Notes: generated by a model not told the origin, from the letters alone. A DNA stretch of 64,000 nucleotides from Peptostreptococcus faecalis (GCF_900240845.1 NZ_OERU01000003.1:42301-106300), one strand, 5' to 3'. Counted from the stretch's first letter, positions 44,809 to 54,308 are shown. Program-made: numbers and translations.

Positions 44809-45345
44809 TTATATATTCTCCAATCGCACTATTTTGGTTGGTTCTTCATCTTCCCATTTTATTGAAGGAAATTTACACTTAAGCCCTTCTAATTTTTTTG
44901 CATCTATAGACTTCCAATATCCCCATTCTTTAAGTTTTATTGGCACTTCTTTTTCACCATATACCCTTCCGTTTTCGTCTTTAGAAATCCAGTTACATTC
45001 TTCATCAATATACTTCATTGCTTTTAACTCTTCATCACTACACTTTTGAACTGTCTTGGTAGCCACGTGGTCTACGTCGTCTTCATCAATACATTGTTCA
45101 TATTGATTGTATACTCTGTCTACTGTATGATATACAATCGTTATTTCGTCATCGTAATAATCAAGAAACTGTATATCTTCAATCTCATATATAAATTTAC
45201 CTTCCACAATCTTGTCACCAATTTTATACATTGGCCTTGGGTTTAATCCAAATTCTTTTCTAATTATATCTATAATTACTTCAGGATTTTTCACTTCAAG
45301 TGTAAATTTAATTCTTTTGTTTAATTCCATTTGTATTTTCTCCAT
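44809..45345 (-). CDS. Hypothetical protein with a C-terminal domain shared with the gene at 53646
   Basis: 178 residues (or 173 from the Met at 45330, better spaced from GGAG). Middle part YKIGDKIVEGKFIYEIEDI looks like an SH3/KOW-type barrel. The C-terminal 60 residues (NWISKDENGRVYGEKEVP, FPSIKWEDEEPTKIVRL) match the C-terminus of the 53646 gene (WIAKDQDGRLYLY, SSVKWSNEYPTLIERI). Function not recognised. Confidence 0.55.
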   Translation of the reverse strand: MEKIQMELNKRIKFTLEVKNPEVIIDIIRKEFGLNPRPMYKIGDKIVEGKFIYEIEDIQFLDYYDDEITIVYHTVDRVYNQYEQCIDEDDVDHVATKTVQKCSDEELKAMKYIDEECNWISKDENGRVYGEKEVPIKLKEWGYWKSIDAKKLEGLKCKFPSIKWEDEEPTKIVRLENI

Positions 45346-45394
45346 TTTATCTCTATTTTTTTAATTTTCACATAATAAAAGGACGATTTTATTG

Positions 45395-45712
45395 CTACAC
45401 TCTATATATTGTGACATTCTGTTCCCCTTTATCTATCTCTAATTCAACCAATGAACCTGTGATTTCTGACCTCTCAATACCTTTAGAAATAGTATATGTG
45501 GCTTTAGTCTCATTTAATAATATTAATTTATCTATAATGTACTGCTTAGAATACTTATATCCCATTTTTTCCATTTCTTGATTTAATAGATCTACATATA
45601 TCGTTGTAGATCTAACTTTATTATCATGCGTTTTAGTTAACAATACATATAAATCTATTTCTGACTTTCTCAACTCTGATAATATTATTTCTTTAATTAA
45701 TTCTTTTTTCAT
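45395..45712 (-). CDS. Hypothetical protein, possible winged-helix
   Basis: 105 residues; ATG behind AAGGAG. N-terminal helices (KKELIKEIILSELRKSEID) and a C-terminal beta hairpin (SLVELEIDKGEQNVTIYRV) would suit a winged helix, but this is only a pattern impression. Confidence 0.5.
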   Translation of the reverse strand: MKKELIKEIILSELRKSEIDLYVLLTKTHDNKVRSTTIYVDLLNQEMEKMGYKYSKQYIIDKLILLNETKATYTISKGIERSEITGSLVELEIDKGEQNVTIYRV

Positions 45713-45724
45713 TTTTAATTCTCC

Positions 45725-45910
45725 TTAAATTTTATTTATTAATTTTCTTATTCCTTCTATTATGCATAGAAACACCTCTATAATTAGCATTGCTATAAAT
45801 ATCATCGTTCCTATACATAATAATGGTACTGCTACTACTATCCATAATGGCATGAGTAATATGACAGCTAAGATGTCATAACCATTAGACATTTGTTTCA
45901 TTTTTATCAT
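45725..45910 (-). CDS. Small membrane protein
   Basis: 61 residues with two adjacent transmembrane stretches (ILAVILLMPLWIVVAVPLL, FIAMLIIEVFLCIIEG) and a basic C-terminus. Overlaps the end of the ligase gene. Unknown role; may be a membrane anchor or exclusion-type protein. Confidence 0.55.
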   Translation of the reverse strand: MIKMKQMSNGYDILAVILLMPLWIVVAVPLLCIGTMIFIAMLIIEVFLCIIEGIRKLINKI

Positions 45911-47210
45911 CCCTTATTCTATGGTTGTAGCTTGCAAATCCTAAGGCATAGCCTAGTCCCGACTCATTCTGTGTTATTTTTTGGTATTTAACTTCTATAA
46001 TTTTATTTAAATAATATTCTTTATTATTCCAAATATCATATCTTTCATCTTCTGTAAATCCAGAACCCACATTACATCTATTAGGAATGCCGTCATATCT
46101 AAACTCAACTACTAACGAACCTAGTACCCCTTTATTCTTTCCATTACCTTCTATAAAGTCAACTATCCTAACATCAGCAATTAAATCCTTCTTTAGTTTC
46201 AATATAGCATCTGTTCTCATTCCTTTATAAGGGGCATCAGCAAGGTTTATCATTATTCCTTCTTTCCCCATGTCATCACATTCCTCAAGCATTTCCATTA
46301 GCTGAAAGTGACTGACTTTCCCAACCCTATAGAAGTCCATATCCTCTGTTGTGAAGACTATATTGCTATCAAGTGTACTTAATGTGTTTATTAAGTCATT
46401 ATGTCTATCTATATATGGAGCATCTGAATAACCTTCAAAGAAGTCTTCTACATCCACTTTATCAAAAGCTATAAATGAAATATCTTTTTTATCAGATAAT
46501 TTTAAATTTATAACAGAACAAGTTTTTTGAAATCTTTCTTCTTCAGTATCAAAAACTCCCATATGAAGCAGTTCACCGTCATAAACAGCACTAGGAACTT
46601 TGTCTGATTTAAATATTTCTTTTAATTCATCCAACCCAAATATTTCTTTTCCTTGTCTTGAGAACATTGATACATTGCCATCTTTATCTTTAATTATGGC
46701 ACATCTCACACCATCTATTTTTTCAGAAACAACGTATTCCTTATCATAATCAAAGAATCCCTTCTCAACCCTTTCCATGTACCCTTTAGCTCTCATAAAC
46801 TCTAGTATGGTGATAGACTCAGGGATTACTTTATTTAAGGTTTTTGCAGTAAGGCCTATCTTCAAAGTCTTAGTTATTAACCCTATTATAGTTTCTCTAT
46901 ACTGTTCTGGGTATAAATATAGAAATGACTTTACTATAGCTAAATCTTCTTTTCTTCCTGTATTATTTTTCTTTAAATACTCCAATAAGTCCATTAGACA
47001 CATATTTGGATGTTCATCATATTTAATTCTTTTTCCTATTTTTTTCCTATCTATTCCAGTAGTTATTGCTGGATCTAGAAGAAACTTAACAACTTCTATG
47101 GTTGGTGATTCTTTATCCGATAACTCTTTAATGTATGCTTGTTTATCATTAACACTTTTTATATCTTTTAATTTTGTTAGTTCTTCAAATATTAATGTAT
47201 CTTTATGCAT
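45885..47210 (-). CDS. ATP-dependent DNA ligase
   Basis: 441 residues; ATG after AAAGGAG. Nucleotidyltransferase motif I SEKIDGVR (Lys164 would be adenylated), motif III YDGELLH, motif IV EGIMINL, motif V LKLKKDL, then an OB-fold with GVLGSLVVEF. The N-terminal 150 residues are a helical DNA-binding domain. Seals nicks in phage replication. Viral-type rather than bacterial NAD-dependent LigA. Confidence 0.92.
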   Translation of the reverse strand: MHKDTLIFEELTKLKDIKSVNDKQAYIKELSDKESPTIEVVKFLLDPAITTGIDRKKIGKRIKYDEHPNMCLMDLLEYLKKNNTGRKEDLAIVKSFLYLYPEQYRETIIGLITKTLKIGLTAKTLNKVIPESITILEFMRAKGYMERVEKGFFDYDKEYVVSEKIDGVRCAIIKDKDGNVSMFSRQGKEIFGLDELKEIFKSDKVPSAVYDGELLHMGVFDTEEERFQKTCSVINLKLSDKKDISFIAFDKVDVEDFFEGYSDAPYIDRHNDLINTLSTLDSNIVFTTEDMDFYRVGKVSHFQLMEMLEECDDMGKEGIMINLADAPYKGMRTDAILKLKKDLIADVRIVDFIEGNGKNKGVLGSLVVEFRYDGIPNRCNVGSGFTEDERYDIWNNKEYYLNKIIEVKYQKITQNESGLGYALGFASYNHRIRDDKNETNV

Positions 47211-47692
47211 TATTTATCTCCTTTGTATGCGTATGTATAAGCTATTTCATTTTCCATATCTCTAGCTATTGTTAATAAACATTCTTCGTTCTCTTCTATT
47301 TTTATATTATAGTAATCTTCCATTATCCCATAATATTTTTTATTTATAACAACTTCTGCTATATCATATAATGGAGAATTAAAACACTCTTCAGTCTCTT
47401 GATTTATTTGGTTTAGAACACAATTGAATACATTCCTATTGAAAAGTTCACCACCATAGAACATCTTTTCTACACCCACAGAGTATAATTCTTTCGATAG
47501 TTCTCTTAGTAGTTTTGTTACCTTTAATATGTAATCTATATCTAAGTCATGTTCTTTCTTCTTAATATAGTTCAAGTCGCCCTTTTCTATGCTAATCTCA
47601 CAAAAAGAACCTTCTAAAAGTTCATCTATTAATTGTTTTGCCTCAAGTGCCTTTCCTTCAAAATCATAATTACAAAGTGCTAAATTCTGCAT
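47210..47692 (-). CDS. Hypothetical protein
   Basis: 160 residues; ATG after AAGGAG. Helical and acidic (YILKVTKLLRELSKELYS). Not recognised. Confidence 0.55.
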   Translation of the reverse strand: MQNLALCNYDFEGKALEAKQLIDELLEGSFCEISIEKGDLNYIKKKEHDLDIDYILKVTKLLRELSKELYSVGVEKMFYGGELFNRNVFNCVLNQINQETEECFNSPLYDIAEVVINKKYYGIMEDYYNIKIEENEECLLTIARDMENEIAYTYAYKGDK

Positions 47693-47710
47693 TTTAATTC
47701 TCCTTATATT

Positions 47711-48406
47711 TTAATTTAATTCATTTATTCTATACATTGTATCTTTTGCTATTCTGTTGACTTTTGCAGCCCAGTTACCGCCTACACAATATTTTGAACC
47801 TATTTTAGAAACTGATATTCTGTCCTTTTTTGTGTTACCTGTATATATGTATCCTTTACTCAAAAAATCTTGCATATATAATAATGATTGTTTTTTATCA
47901 GAAAATCCCAAATATCCATATGTTTTTCTTGTTTTTCCATTCTTGTCCGTTGTGAGATATGCTCCTTTGATTCCTCCCACATTATTTTTAACCCTATATA
48001 GATAGCTTGATCCGTTCCAGCTTTCTAATCTTATTACCGATATTAGGAATAATGCGTTTATAGGTTTTTCACTATGTTCTATTTGATATAGGGTTGGTGC
48101 AAGTTCTTTCATTCTAGCTGGGAGAAGCTGTTTAATCTCATCTTGAGACAAACAAGATATTACTCTAACATCATTCTGACTGTAACCACCCACTCTTTTC
48201 TTCTTAGCTGTCTTAGTCTCTTCTAATTTTGTATATGTTTCAAGCTCTAACTCTGGTTCTTCCATCTCTATTAGTTGTTCTTCAATTGCCATGGAATCAT
48301 ATTCCTCAATATTATTTTCGATATCATTAGCAAAAATCGGATTGATCGTTCCTACTAGTAGTATTGTGGTCGCTAGGCTTAGCGCCATTCTCTTCTTAAA
48401 ACTCAA
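47711..48406 (-). CDS. Secreted glucosaminidase-like cell-wall hydrolase
   Basis: 231 residues; TTG start after GGAGAAT. Residues 1-26 are a signal peptide (KKRMALSLATTILLVGTINP, cleavage near FAND). An acidic linker is at 30-70. The glucosaminidase domain is at about 90-231: FLISVIRLESWNGSS (catalytic Glu region), NNVGGIKG, GYLGFSDKKQSLLY, YCVGGNWAAKVNRI. It would act outside the cell on peptidoglycan glycan strands. Its place among replication genes, not the lysis cassette, is unusual. Confidence 0.78.
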   Translation of the reverse strand: MSFKKRMALSLATTILLVGTINPIFANDIENNIEEYDSMAIEEQLIEMEEPELELETYTKLEETKTAKKKRVGGYSQNDVRVISCLSQDEIKQLLPARMKELAPTLYQIEHSEKPINALFLISVIRLESWNGSSYLYRVKNNVGGIKGAYLTTDKNGKTRKTYGYLGFSDKKQSLLYMQDFLSKGYIYTGNTKKDRISVSKIGSKYCVGGNWAAKVNRIAKDTMYRINELN

Positions 48407-48466
48407 ATTAATTCTCCATTCTCTTTTTATTTTTTTAACTTTTAAATTATGTTATGTCACTGCTAT

Positions 48467-49651
48467 TTAAACTGCTATTTTTTCACATTTATAGACAATG
48501 TTTAACATAGACTCTGGAATCTCTTTTATAATTTCTTCTAGCACATTTACAACTATGCTGTTACCAGCTTGCTTGTACAGTTGTGAATTACTATTTACTT
48601 TTTCTGCTTTTTTAAAATCTTCTACATCAAACCCCATTAATTTCCAGTATTCACATGGGGTTAACTTTCTAATATGTGTTTTACTATCTACAACCCCTAT
48701 TGATGGTTGGGTAGTTAATGTTTGAGACTTTTGTTCACCTACTCTTCCACGTCTAGTCTTGCTGTCTGGATAAGCTAAATTCACACTATCACCTACGTTT
48801 GCAACTTGGTATCCCTTCTTTGTAGCATTTTTTATGTACAAAGGCCCACTAGATACACTTTTTGTTAATTGGTTTTTTGTGACTAAAGTGGGACATATAT
48901 TGTTTTTTCTTACTCTTAACCCCTCATCATATCTAAAGTCTGCTACACATTTTGGGCCTTTATAATCTCTTGCACATAGAGTCCCTACTACTTCTGTCGA
49001 CATTCTAGCCCTATTGGAACTATATGTAGAATAAAGTATTTTATCAACTTGTTCTTGAGTTAAATAAAATTTTTCATCAACTTCTTCATCTAGTAAATCA
49101 TACAATGTTAATTCCAATGGTTTCTTTTTAGGGAATTGATATTTTTCTTCACCTAAAAAACTTATCACAAAAATTCGTTCTCTACTTTGAGGTATTCCAT
49201 AATCTGTTGCTGACAGAACTTCATAGTTACTTGTGTATCCTAAATTTTCTAAGGATTCTATGTAGTTATCAAAGTTATGTTTATGTCTTTTAGAAATAAC
49301 ATTTTTTACGTTTTCCCAAACAACAACTTTAGGTCTTATTTTCTCTATAATCCTCACACTTTCATGCATAAGGCTTGAACGTGTCCCACTTCCTTTGTCA
49401 CCACCTTTGTTGCTACCAGCTATGCTATAATCCTGGCATGGACTTCCATGTATTATAACGTCCACATTATCAAAATTCTTGTCCCATTGTGTTATGTCTT
49501 GTGGTTCAAATGAAGTTCCATTTAATGCATTGTATGATGCTACAGCATATTTATCTATTTCTACATAATCCAAGACTTCATGCTCTATCTCAAGTCTATT
49601 TAATGCTTTTGTAAATGCACCAATTCCACCAAATAATTCTATAATTCTCAA
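48467..49651 (-). CDS. dcm: DNA (cytosine-5) methyltransferase
   Basis: 394 residues; TTG start after AAGGAGG. Motif I ELFGGIGAF, motif IV GSPCQDYS (catalytic Cys), motif VI WENVKNV, motif VIII QSRERIFVI, motif X QAGNSIVV. Target-recognition region between 190 and 320. No restriction enzyme gene lies beside it, so it is an orphan methylase, probably for evasion of host restriction. The start is preceded by a long structured leader with its own promoter. Confidence 0.94.
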   Translation of the reverse strand: MRIIELFGGIGAFTKALNRLEIEHEVLDYVEIDKYAVASYNALNGTSFEPQDITQWDKNFDNVDVIIHGSPCQDYSIAGSNKGGDKGSGTRSSLMHESVRIIEKIRPKVVVWENVKNVISKRHKHNFDNYIESLENLGYTSNYEVLSATDYGIPQSRERIFVISFLGEEKYQFPKKKPLELTLYDLLDEEVDEKFYLTQEQVDKILYSTYSSNRARMSTEVVGTLCARDYKGPKCVADFRYDEGLRVRKNNICPTLVTKNQLTKSVSSGPLYIKNATKKGYQVANVGDSVNLAYPDSKTRRGRVGEQKSQTLTTQPSIGVVDSKTHIRKLTPCEYWKLMGFDVEDFKKAEKVNSNSQLYKQAGNSIVVNVLEEIIKEIPESMLNIVYKCEKIAV

Positions 49652-49757
49652 ATTTTCCTCCTTATAATTGACTTAACATAAAATTTATGCTAACATAAAA
49701 GGGCATAGAAATCCCTTTGTTTATGCTTTCGCACAACATATTTTGTTTTTCTACTAC
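49652..49757 (-). promoter_or_regulatory. Structured 5' leader of the methyltransferase
   Basis: About 105 nt between the promoter and the TTG start. Hairpin TTGTGC-GAAA-GCATAA (49736-49721, GNRA loop), then CATAAACAAAGGG..CCCTTTTATG (49725-49694), and a TTATGTTAGCATAA palindrome beyond that. TTATGC/GCATAA units recur. May control expression; the ligand or protein is unknown. Confidence 0.45.
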
Positions 49758-49763
49758 CCTTTC

Positions 49764-49792
49764 ATGATACTATAATTTAATTGTTATGTCAA
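49764..49792 (-). promoter_or_regulatory. Sigma-A promoter ahead of dcm
   Basis: TTGACA (49792-49787), 17-base spacer, TATCAT (49769-49764). The -35 lies in the last codons of the DUF3310-type gene. Confidence 0.7.
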
Positions 49793-50047
49793 TACTTTTT
49801 CTTCTTTTTTATCTTTAAATCTTTTTAAATACCATATCGCCTTATCTAGATCTTGATATCCACCCTTATCATTACATCTCCATATATACTTAATTGCATT
49901 AGATAAAGATACCGATTCTTTGGATGTGAAGTCACTACAGATATATTCCATAGCGTCTATACACTCTATATCACCTCTATTATATCTGGCAGGGTGATTT
50001 ATTTCTTCTTTTATTATGTTTTTTTGTTTTTTATTATCTTTTTTTAT
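49784..50047 (-). CDS. DUF3310-type protein with AUA start
   Basis: 87 residues from ATA 50047, six bases after GGAGTGAT (50061-50054). The only in-frame ATG is deep inside. Contains NHPARYNRGDIECIDAMEYI then SNAIKYIWRCNDKGG and LDKAIWYLKRF, the signature of the DUF3310 (nucleotide-kinase-like in name only) family common in phages: HPxHY..G.IE..DAI, NAxKYI.R, L.KA.WYL. Role unknown in general. The promoter for dcm is nested in its 3' end. Confidence 0.82.
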   Translation of the reverse strand: MKKDNKKQKNIIKEEINHPARYNRGDIECIDAMEYICSDFTSKESVSLSNAIKYIWRCNDKGGYQDLDKAIWYLKRFKDKKEEKVLT

Positions 50048-50083
50048 GTCAAAATCACTCCATTCTGTATTAAAATCGTGGTT

Positions 50084-50743
50084 TTATTGTTTGTGTCTCC
50101 ACCTACATATATTGTTAATTTTCATAAGCTTTAAAGGTTCTTTTTCTAAATCTAAATTTTTAAAATAATGGGCTATATGTGAACAAGAAAATGCATCTGT
50201 ATAATGTATATACCTTTTCCCCCTTGCACTTGTAGACAATAAATTTCCTGAATCACCTACATATAAATAATTATATGAATCCGCCATTTTATCCACCCAA
50301 CTCAATTGTTCCAAATTGCATCTTTTTAATGTTTCATTCTCTTCTTCGTACTTAATGTTATAGAAAAACTTACTGTAAAGTTCCTCTGAATTTGTTATAT
50401 TATAACCTTGAAATACTCCAATATCATTATAAATCAATGATTCTATTTCTCCTATACCTTCTTCAAAATACACTTTGTCACCTACTTTGAATTTCGGTAT
50501 CTCTAGAGGGATTATATTCCTCATAATACCTAATATGGACTTCTTGTATTTCACCCAAGCTCCATAAATATGTTCGTTCTCATAAAAACACTCTAAATCC
50601 CCATCTTTTATCTTAAAATATCTACTACAATTTTCATTACTAAGATAGGCCTCAAATATTTGTTCTTCCTCTAAATTGTAGTATTCCATCGCAAATTCTA
50701 TTAATTTTAACTCTAACTTATCTTTTTTATTATTTTTATCCAT
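50084..50743 (-). CDS. Hypothetical protein with barrel-like segment
   Basis: 219 residues. Has KFKVGDKVYFEEGIGEIESL, a KOW/SH3-like beta barrel pattern also seen in the 44809 gene, and a C-terminal YLYVGDSGNLLSTSARG region. Overlaps the next gene upstream by eight bases. Not recognised. Confidence 0.55.
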   Translation of the reverse strand: MDKNNKKDKLELKLIEFAMEYYNLEEEQIFEAYLSNENCSRYFKIKDGDLECFYENEHIYGAWVKYKKSILGIMRNIIPLEIPKFKVGDKVYFEEGIGEIESLIYNDIGVFQGYNITNSEELYSKFFYNIKYEEENETLKRCNLEQLSWVDKMADSYNYLYVGDSGNLLSTSARGKRYIHYTDAFSCSHIAHYFKNLDLEKEPLKLMKINNICRWRHKQ

Positions 50744-50960
50744 TATTTTTCACTCCACGATTTTGTTCTTTACTTTTAACCATTTCATATCTAAGATTCA
50801 ATATATTAAAGTATGGCATCATTGCATCATGCTGTAATGTAAGTAATAACTTGTCGGTATCATCTAATTCACTATCTTCTTCTAACAATATCTCGGTTAT
50901 TTTTACCATTCTTTCGTCTAATTCTTTTAATTCTCTTCTCATCCTACTTATATAATTCAT
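50736..50960 (-). CDS. Small conserved helical phage protein
   Basis: 74 residues from the Met at 50960 behind GGAG. NYISRMRRELKELDERMVKI and LLTLQHDAMMPYFNILNLR form a two-helix pattern common in small Firmicute phage proteins. No known function. Confidence 0.6.
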   Translation of the reverse strand: MNYISRMRRELKELDERMVKITEILLEEDSELDDTDKLLLTLQHDAMMPYFNILNLRYEMVKSKEQNRGVKNNG

Positions 50961-51456
50961 TTTTTTCTCCATATAAAATTATTTTATTTTCTTTTAAACT
51001 TTTTTGAACATCAATTACCCTTTGATTTGTAGAACCAGCATATTTATAATTCAAATCTGCTTTTTCTTGTTCAAACTTTCCGTCTACCAATACGTCTATA
51101 TACTTTAACAAATCAGGTGTCCTCATTAATTCCTCATATCTGTATCCAGTATATACCCATATCGTTTTGTTAGGATTAGTTTCTTTGAAGAACTTAATTA
51201 TCTCTGAAACTTCTTTTCTATTTCCTAGGTGAAATGGATCTCCCCCACTTAATGTTAAGCCAGATATATAAGATTTCTTCACCTTATACATAAGTTCAAC
51301 CATTGCATTAGCATCAAACTCTATTCCACTATTTGTATCCCAAGTTTCCTTGTTATGGCAAGATGGACAACCATGAGAACATCCAGCTACCCATAATACA
51401 GTTCTTAATCCTTCTCCGTTTAGCATGTCATCCGTTGTTATGTTATGATAATTCAA
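50944..51456 (-). CDS. nrdG: Anaerobic ribonucleotide reductase activating protein
   Basis: 170 residues; TTG after AGAGGTGAT. Radical-SAM motif CSHGCPSC for a 4Fe-4S cluster, and LTLSGGDPF. It makes the glycyl radical in NrdD, its neighbour. Requires strict anaerobiosis, in line with a clostridial host. Confidence 0.93.
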   Translation of the reverse strand: MNYHNITTDDMLNGEGLRTVLWVAGCSHGCPSCHNKETWDTNSGIEFDANAMVELMYKVKKSYISGLTLSGGDPFHLGNRKEVSEIIKFFKETNPNKTIWVYTGYRYEELMRTPDLLKYIDVLVDGKFEQEKADLNYKYAGSTNQRVIDVQKSLKENKIILYGEKNELYK

Positions 51457-51467
51457 TTTATCACCTC

Positions 51468-53645
51468 TTACATGCTTATTCTGTCTTTTATTTCTGCCAT
51501 TTTACCAGCATTTAATCTTGTGTCACCTTTTACTCTACTATAAGATAGATAACCATTCATCCTATCTATCTTTGTTAGATTTCTGCTTCCACACTTTGGA
51601 CAAGTATCCATGTTTAGTTCTTCATGCCCACATTCTTCGCAATAAGAAAGAGAGAGATTTATCCCTTCATAAAAACCTAAGTCCATTGCTCTTCTAACTA
51701 GGTCTTTAATTGCTTTTTTATTATATGATATTGGGTATTTACAGTATTGTATTTTTCCACCATTACACAAATCCCAAAATCTTTTCTCATAATCCTGTTT
51801 TTCTATAGGGCTTATATTCTCAGATACATGGCAGTGAAATGAATTTGAAACGTATTCCTTATCGGAAACATTCTCTACTATTCCATATTTCTTTCTAAAT
51901 TGTTGAACTTGTTTCATAGTTAATGATTCGGCAGGAGTACCGTATAGGGCGTACAATAAGCCATCTTCTTCTTTGAATTTTTGGGCCTTTCTATTAATAT
52001 AACTCATGACTTCCAATGCAAAATTACCATCTTCAACTAAGGATTTCTGATTATAAAGTTGTTGCAACTCATTTAACGCTGTTATTCCGAAACTCAAAGT
52101 GAAAGATTTTATTACAGATTTAATTTTTTCCTCTGGGTCTAAGTTTCCACCATAGAATCCTCCTTCACAAAAACCTAAAGGGTTTGTTTTAGCTTTCATT
52201 TCACCTAAATAGTTAAAAGTTCTAATATGTATTCCTCTTATTAGTTCTAAATAATAATCTAAAACATCATAAAAGTTTTTATTCTCTTGCTTTGATTTAG
52301 CTAAAATCATAGGTAAATTTAAAGATATTGCCCCTAAATTTGCTCTACCTATAAAAATAGGTTCATCTTCATTATTTAAAGGTTCTATTCCACCTTCTTG
52401 ATACCAAGGAGAAAGAAAGGCTCTACATCCCATTGGGCTAACTGCTTTTCCGTATTTTTTATACATATCTGATACATAGCCTTCGCCAGTTAAACTTAAA
52501 AAGTCTGGATACATAGCAACTGAGGAACAGTCTATAGCCAAGTCGAATATATCTTCTGATTCCTTGCCCTCACCATGTAATTCTTCATCATATAAAAATA
52601 TTAATTTGGGGAATAAAACTGGTTTTTTATAACCCTTTTTCCCCTGCCCTTCTTTTCTTACCTTTAAACATGCCTCCGATATCATTTTTCCAAAAGTATC
52701 GTCTTGTAATCCAAATGTAATCGAAGTAAAGGGGTAGTCTCCCCTGCTACTACCAACAGTGTTTAACTTGTATTCTAAGCCTTGGAATCCTTGTTCTAAA
52801 TCTCTTTGCACTTTTCTCATAGTATATCTGTCTCTTTTTTTCTTATATCTTTCACTTTGCAAAAGAGAATCTATTTCCATATTTAACGATTCACAAGTAG
52901 CCTTATTAACTTCATCATATTCTTTTGAATACTTATTATAAGACTTTATAACATACTTATGTAGTACTTTGTCTATTTCTGGGACTGTGAGCCCACCGTA
53001 TTGTTGACTAGACGCACTTGTTATTATATCCCCCAATACGTCAAATGCTGTATCTATAGTTTTTGGTTCATTATACCAAATGTTACCCATTTCAAATCCA
53101 TCAGATAATATTTTTTCTACATCTAATAAACAACAATTTAAACAGTCTCTTCGAGCATTCATATCATGGATATAGATATATCCATCCTTTATAGCTTCTA
53201 ATTCTGGTATGGATAAGAAGAATCTTTTATATAATTCTTTATTTAATTCACCATAAATCAAGCTTCTCTTTGTTGATACAAGCGTTGAATCTGCATTGCT
53301 ATTTTCTTTGTCGCCTATATACATTATCTTCTGTGCTTCCTTGTAGACATCATCAAGCATTGCTACAAAATCAGTCTTATAATTACGATAATCCTTGTAA
53401 GACTTTGCAACATCTGGATTCACGTCATCTAAGGCCTTTTCTACAATTCTATGCATATCTAAGACAGAAACTATTTCTTTATTTTTTTCATCAATATATT
53501 TTTTTACAGCCTCATAAATATTAATTAAATCTTCATCTTTTAAATCTACCAAAACTCTGTTCGCTGATTTTCTGACCGCATTATATACTTTGTCTATATC
53601 GAAGTCTTCTAATATTCCATTCTTTTTTTCTACTTCTATTGTCAA
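51468..53645 (-). CDS. nrdD: Anaerobic ribonucleoside-triphosphate reductase
   Basis: 725 residues; TTG after AGGTGG. N-terminal ATP-cone (residues 3-90), catalytic barrel with SSQQYGGLTVPEI, Cys4 zinc site CEECGHEE / CPKCGSRN, and glycyl-radical region RMNGYL near the C-terminus followed by RLNAGKMAEIK. Reduces NTPs to dNTPs to feed phage replication. Operon with nrdG. Confidence 0.95.
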   Translation of the reverse strand: MTIEVEKKNGILEDFDIDKVYNAVRKSANRVLVDLKDEDLINIYEAVKKYIDEKNKEIVSVLDMHRIVEKALDDVNPDVAKSYKDYRNYKTDFVAMLDDVYKEAQKIMYIGDKENSNADSTLVSTKRSLIYGELNKELYKRFFLSIPELEAIKDGYIYIHDMNARRDCLNCCLLDVEKILSDGFEMGNIWYNEPKTIDTAFDVLGDIITSASSQQYGGLTVPEIDKVLHKYVIKSYNKYSKEYDEVNKATCESLNMEIDSLLQSERYKKKRDRYTMRKVQRDLEQGFQGLEYKLNTVGSSRGDYPFTSITFGLQDDTFGKMISEACLKVRKEGQGKKGYKKPVLFPKLIFLYDEELHGEGKESEDIFDLAIDCSSVAMYPDFLSLTGEGYVSDMYKKYGKAVSPMGCRAFLSPWYQEGGIEPLNNEDEPIFIGRANLGAISLNLPMILAKSKQENKNFYDVLDYYLELIRGIHIRTFNYLGEMKAKTNPLGFCEGGFYGGNLDPEEKIKSVIKSFTLSFGITALNELQQLYNQKSLVEDGNFALEVMSYINRKAQKFKEEDGLLYALYGTPAESLTMKQVQQFRKKYGIVENVSDKEYVSNSFHCHVSENISPIEKQDYEKRFWDLCNGGKIQYCKYPISYNKKAIKDLVRRAMDLGFYEGINLSLSYCEECGHEELNMDTCPKCGSRNLTKIDRMNGYLSYSRVKGDTRLNAGKMAEIKDRISM

Positions 53646-54308
53646 TTAACCACCTATTCTTTCTATTAATGTGGGATACTCATTAGACCACTTCACTGAA
53701 CTAAACACTTTATCCTTAATTCCAAATTCTTTGCCTAAATCTTCTTTAGTTCTCCAAACAGAAAAATAAGTATCTTTATAAGGTTTTGTCTTATATAGAT
53801 ATAATCTTCCATCCTGGTCTTTTGCTATCCACTTATATTCTTTCGGTATATCCCAAATTTTTATTTTAGGTTGAGATTCTGAATATTCAGCCTCGTCTTT
53901 CCCTATAATTATATTTCCTTGATATTCTATATTAGGAAAGTCAAAAACTTTCTTTACTTTTCCTAATATTTTTTCATCGAAACTTTGGCATACTACCTTA
54001 TCGTTCTTTTTCAATTGGATACAACTTATATTCTTAGCATAAAATAATTCATGTCCATTGTATGGTTTTATTAACACATAAGAATCTCTTATATCTCTTT
54101 TTTCCGTTCTTAGTATTATTTTTTCACCATGTGATAACTTCTTTACAGTCTTTCTATTTTTAGTTATTGAAAACTCTTCAATAGTTATACTTATAGTTTC
54201 TCCTTCACTTAGTTCCTTGTGAAGTGTTAAAGGATTACTTTCCAACATGTTAAAACCATTTTCCAATAACTCTGTAACATATAGATCTCTCAGCATATTT
54301 TCTTTCAA
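53646..54308 (-). CDS. Hypothetical protein, paralogue of the 44809 C-terminal domain
   Basis: 220 residues; TTG after AAAGGAATG. Beta-rich N-terminal half (ETISITIEEFSITKNRKTV, KIILRTEKRDI); the C-terminal 60 residues share the domain W(I/S)(A/S)KDxxGRxY..SxKWxxExPTxI with the 44809 gene. Located between polymerase and NrdD. Function unknown. Confidence 0.55.
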   Translation of the reverse strand: MKENMLRDLYVTELLENGFNMLESNPLTLHKELSEGETISITIEEFSITKNRKTVKKLSHGEKIILRTEKRDIRDSYVLIKPYNGHELFYAKNISCIQLKKNDKVVCQSFDEKILGKVKKVFDFPNIEYQGNIIIGKDEAEYSESQPKIKIWDIPKEYKWIAKDQDGRLYLYKTKPYKDTYFSVWRTKEDLGKEFGIKDKVFSSVKWSNEYPTLIERIGG

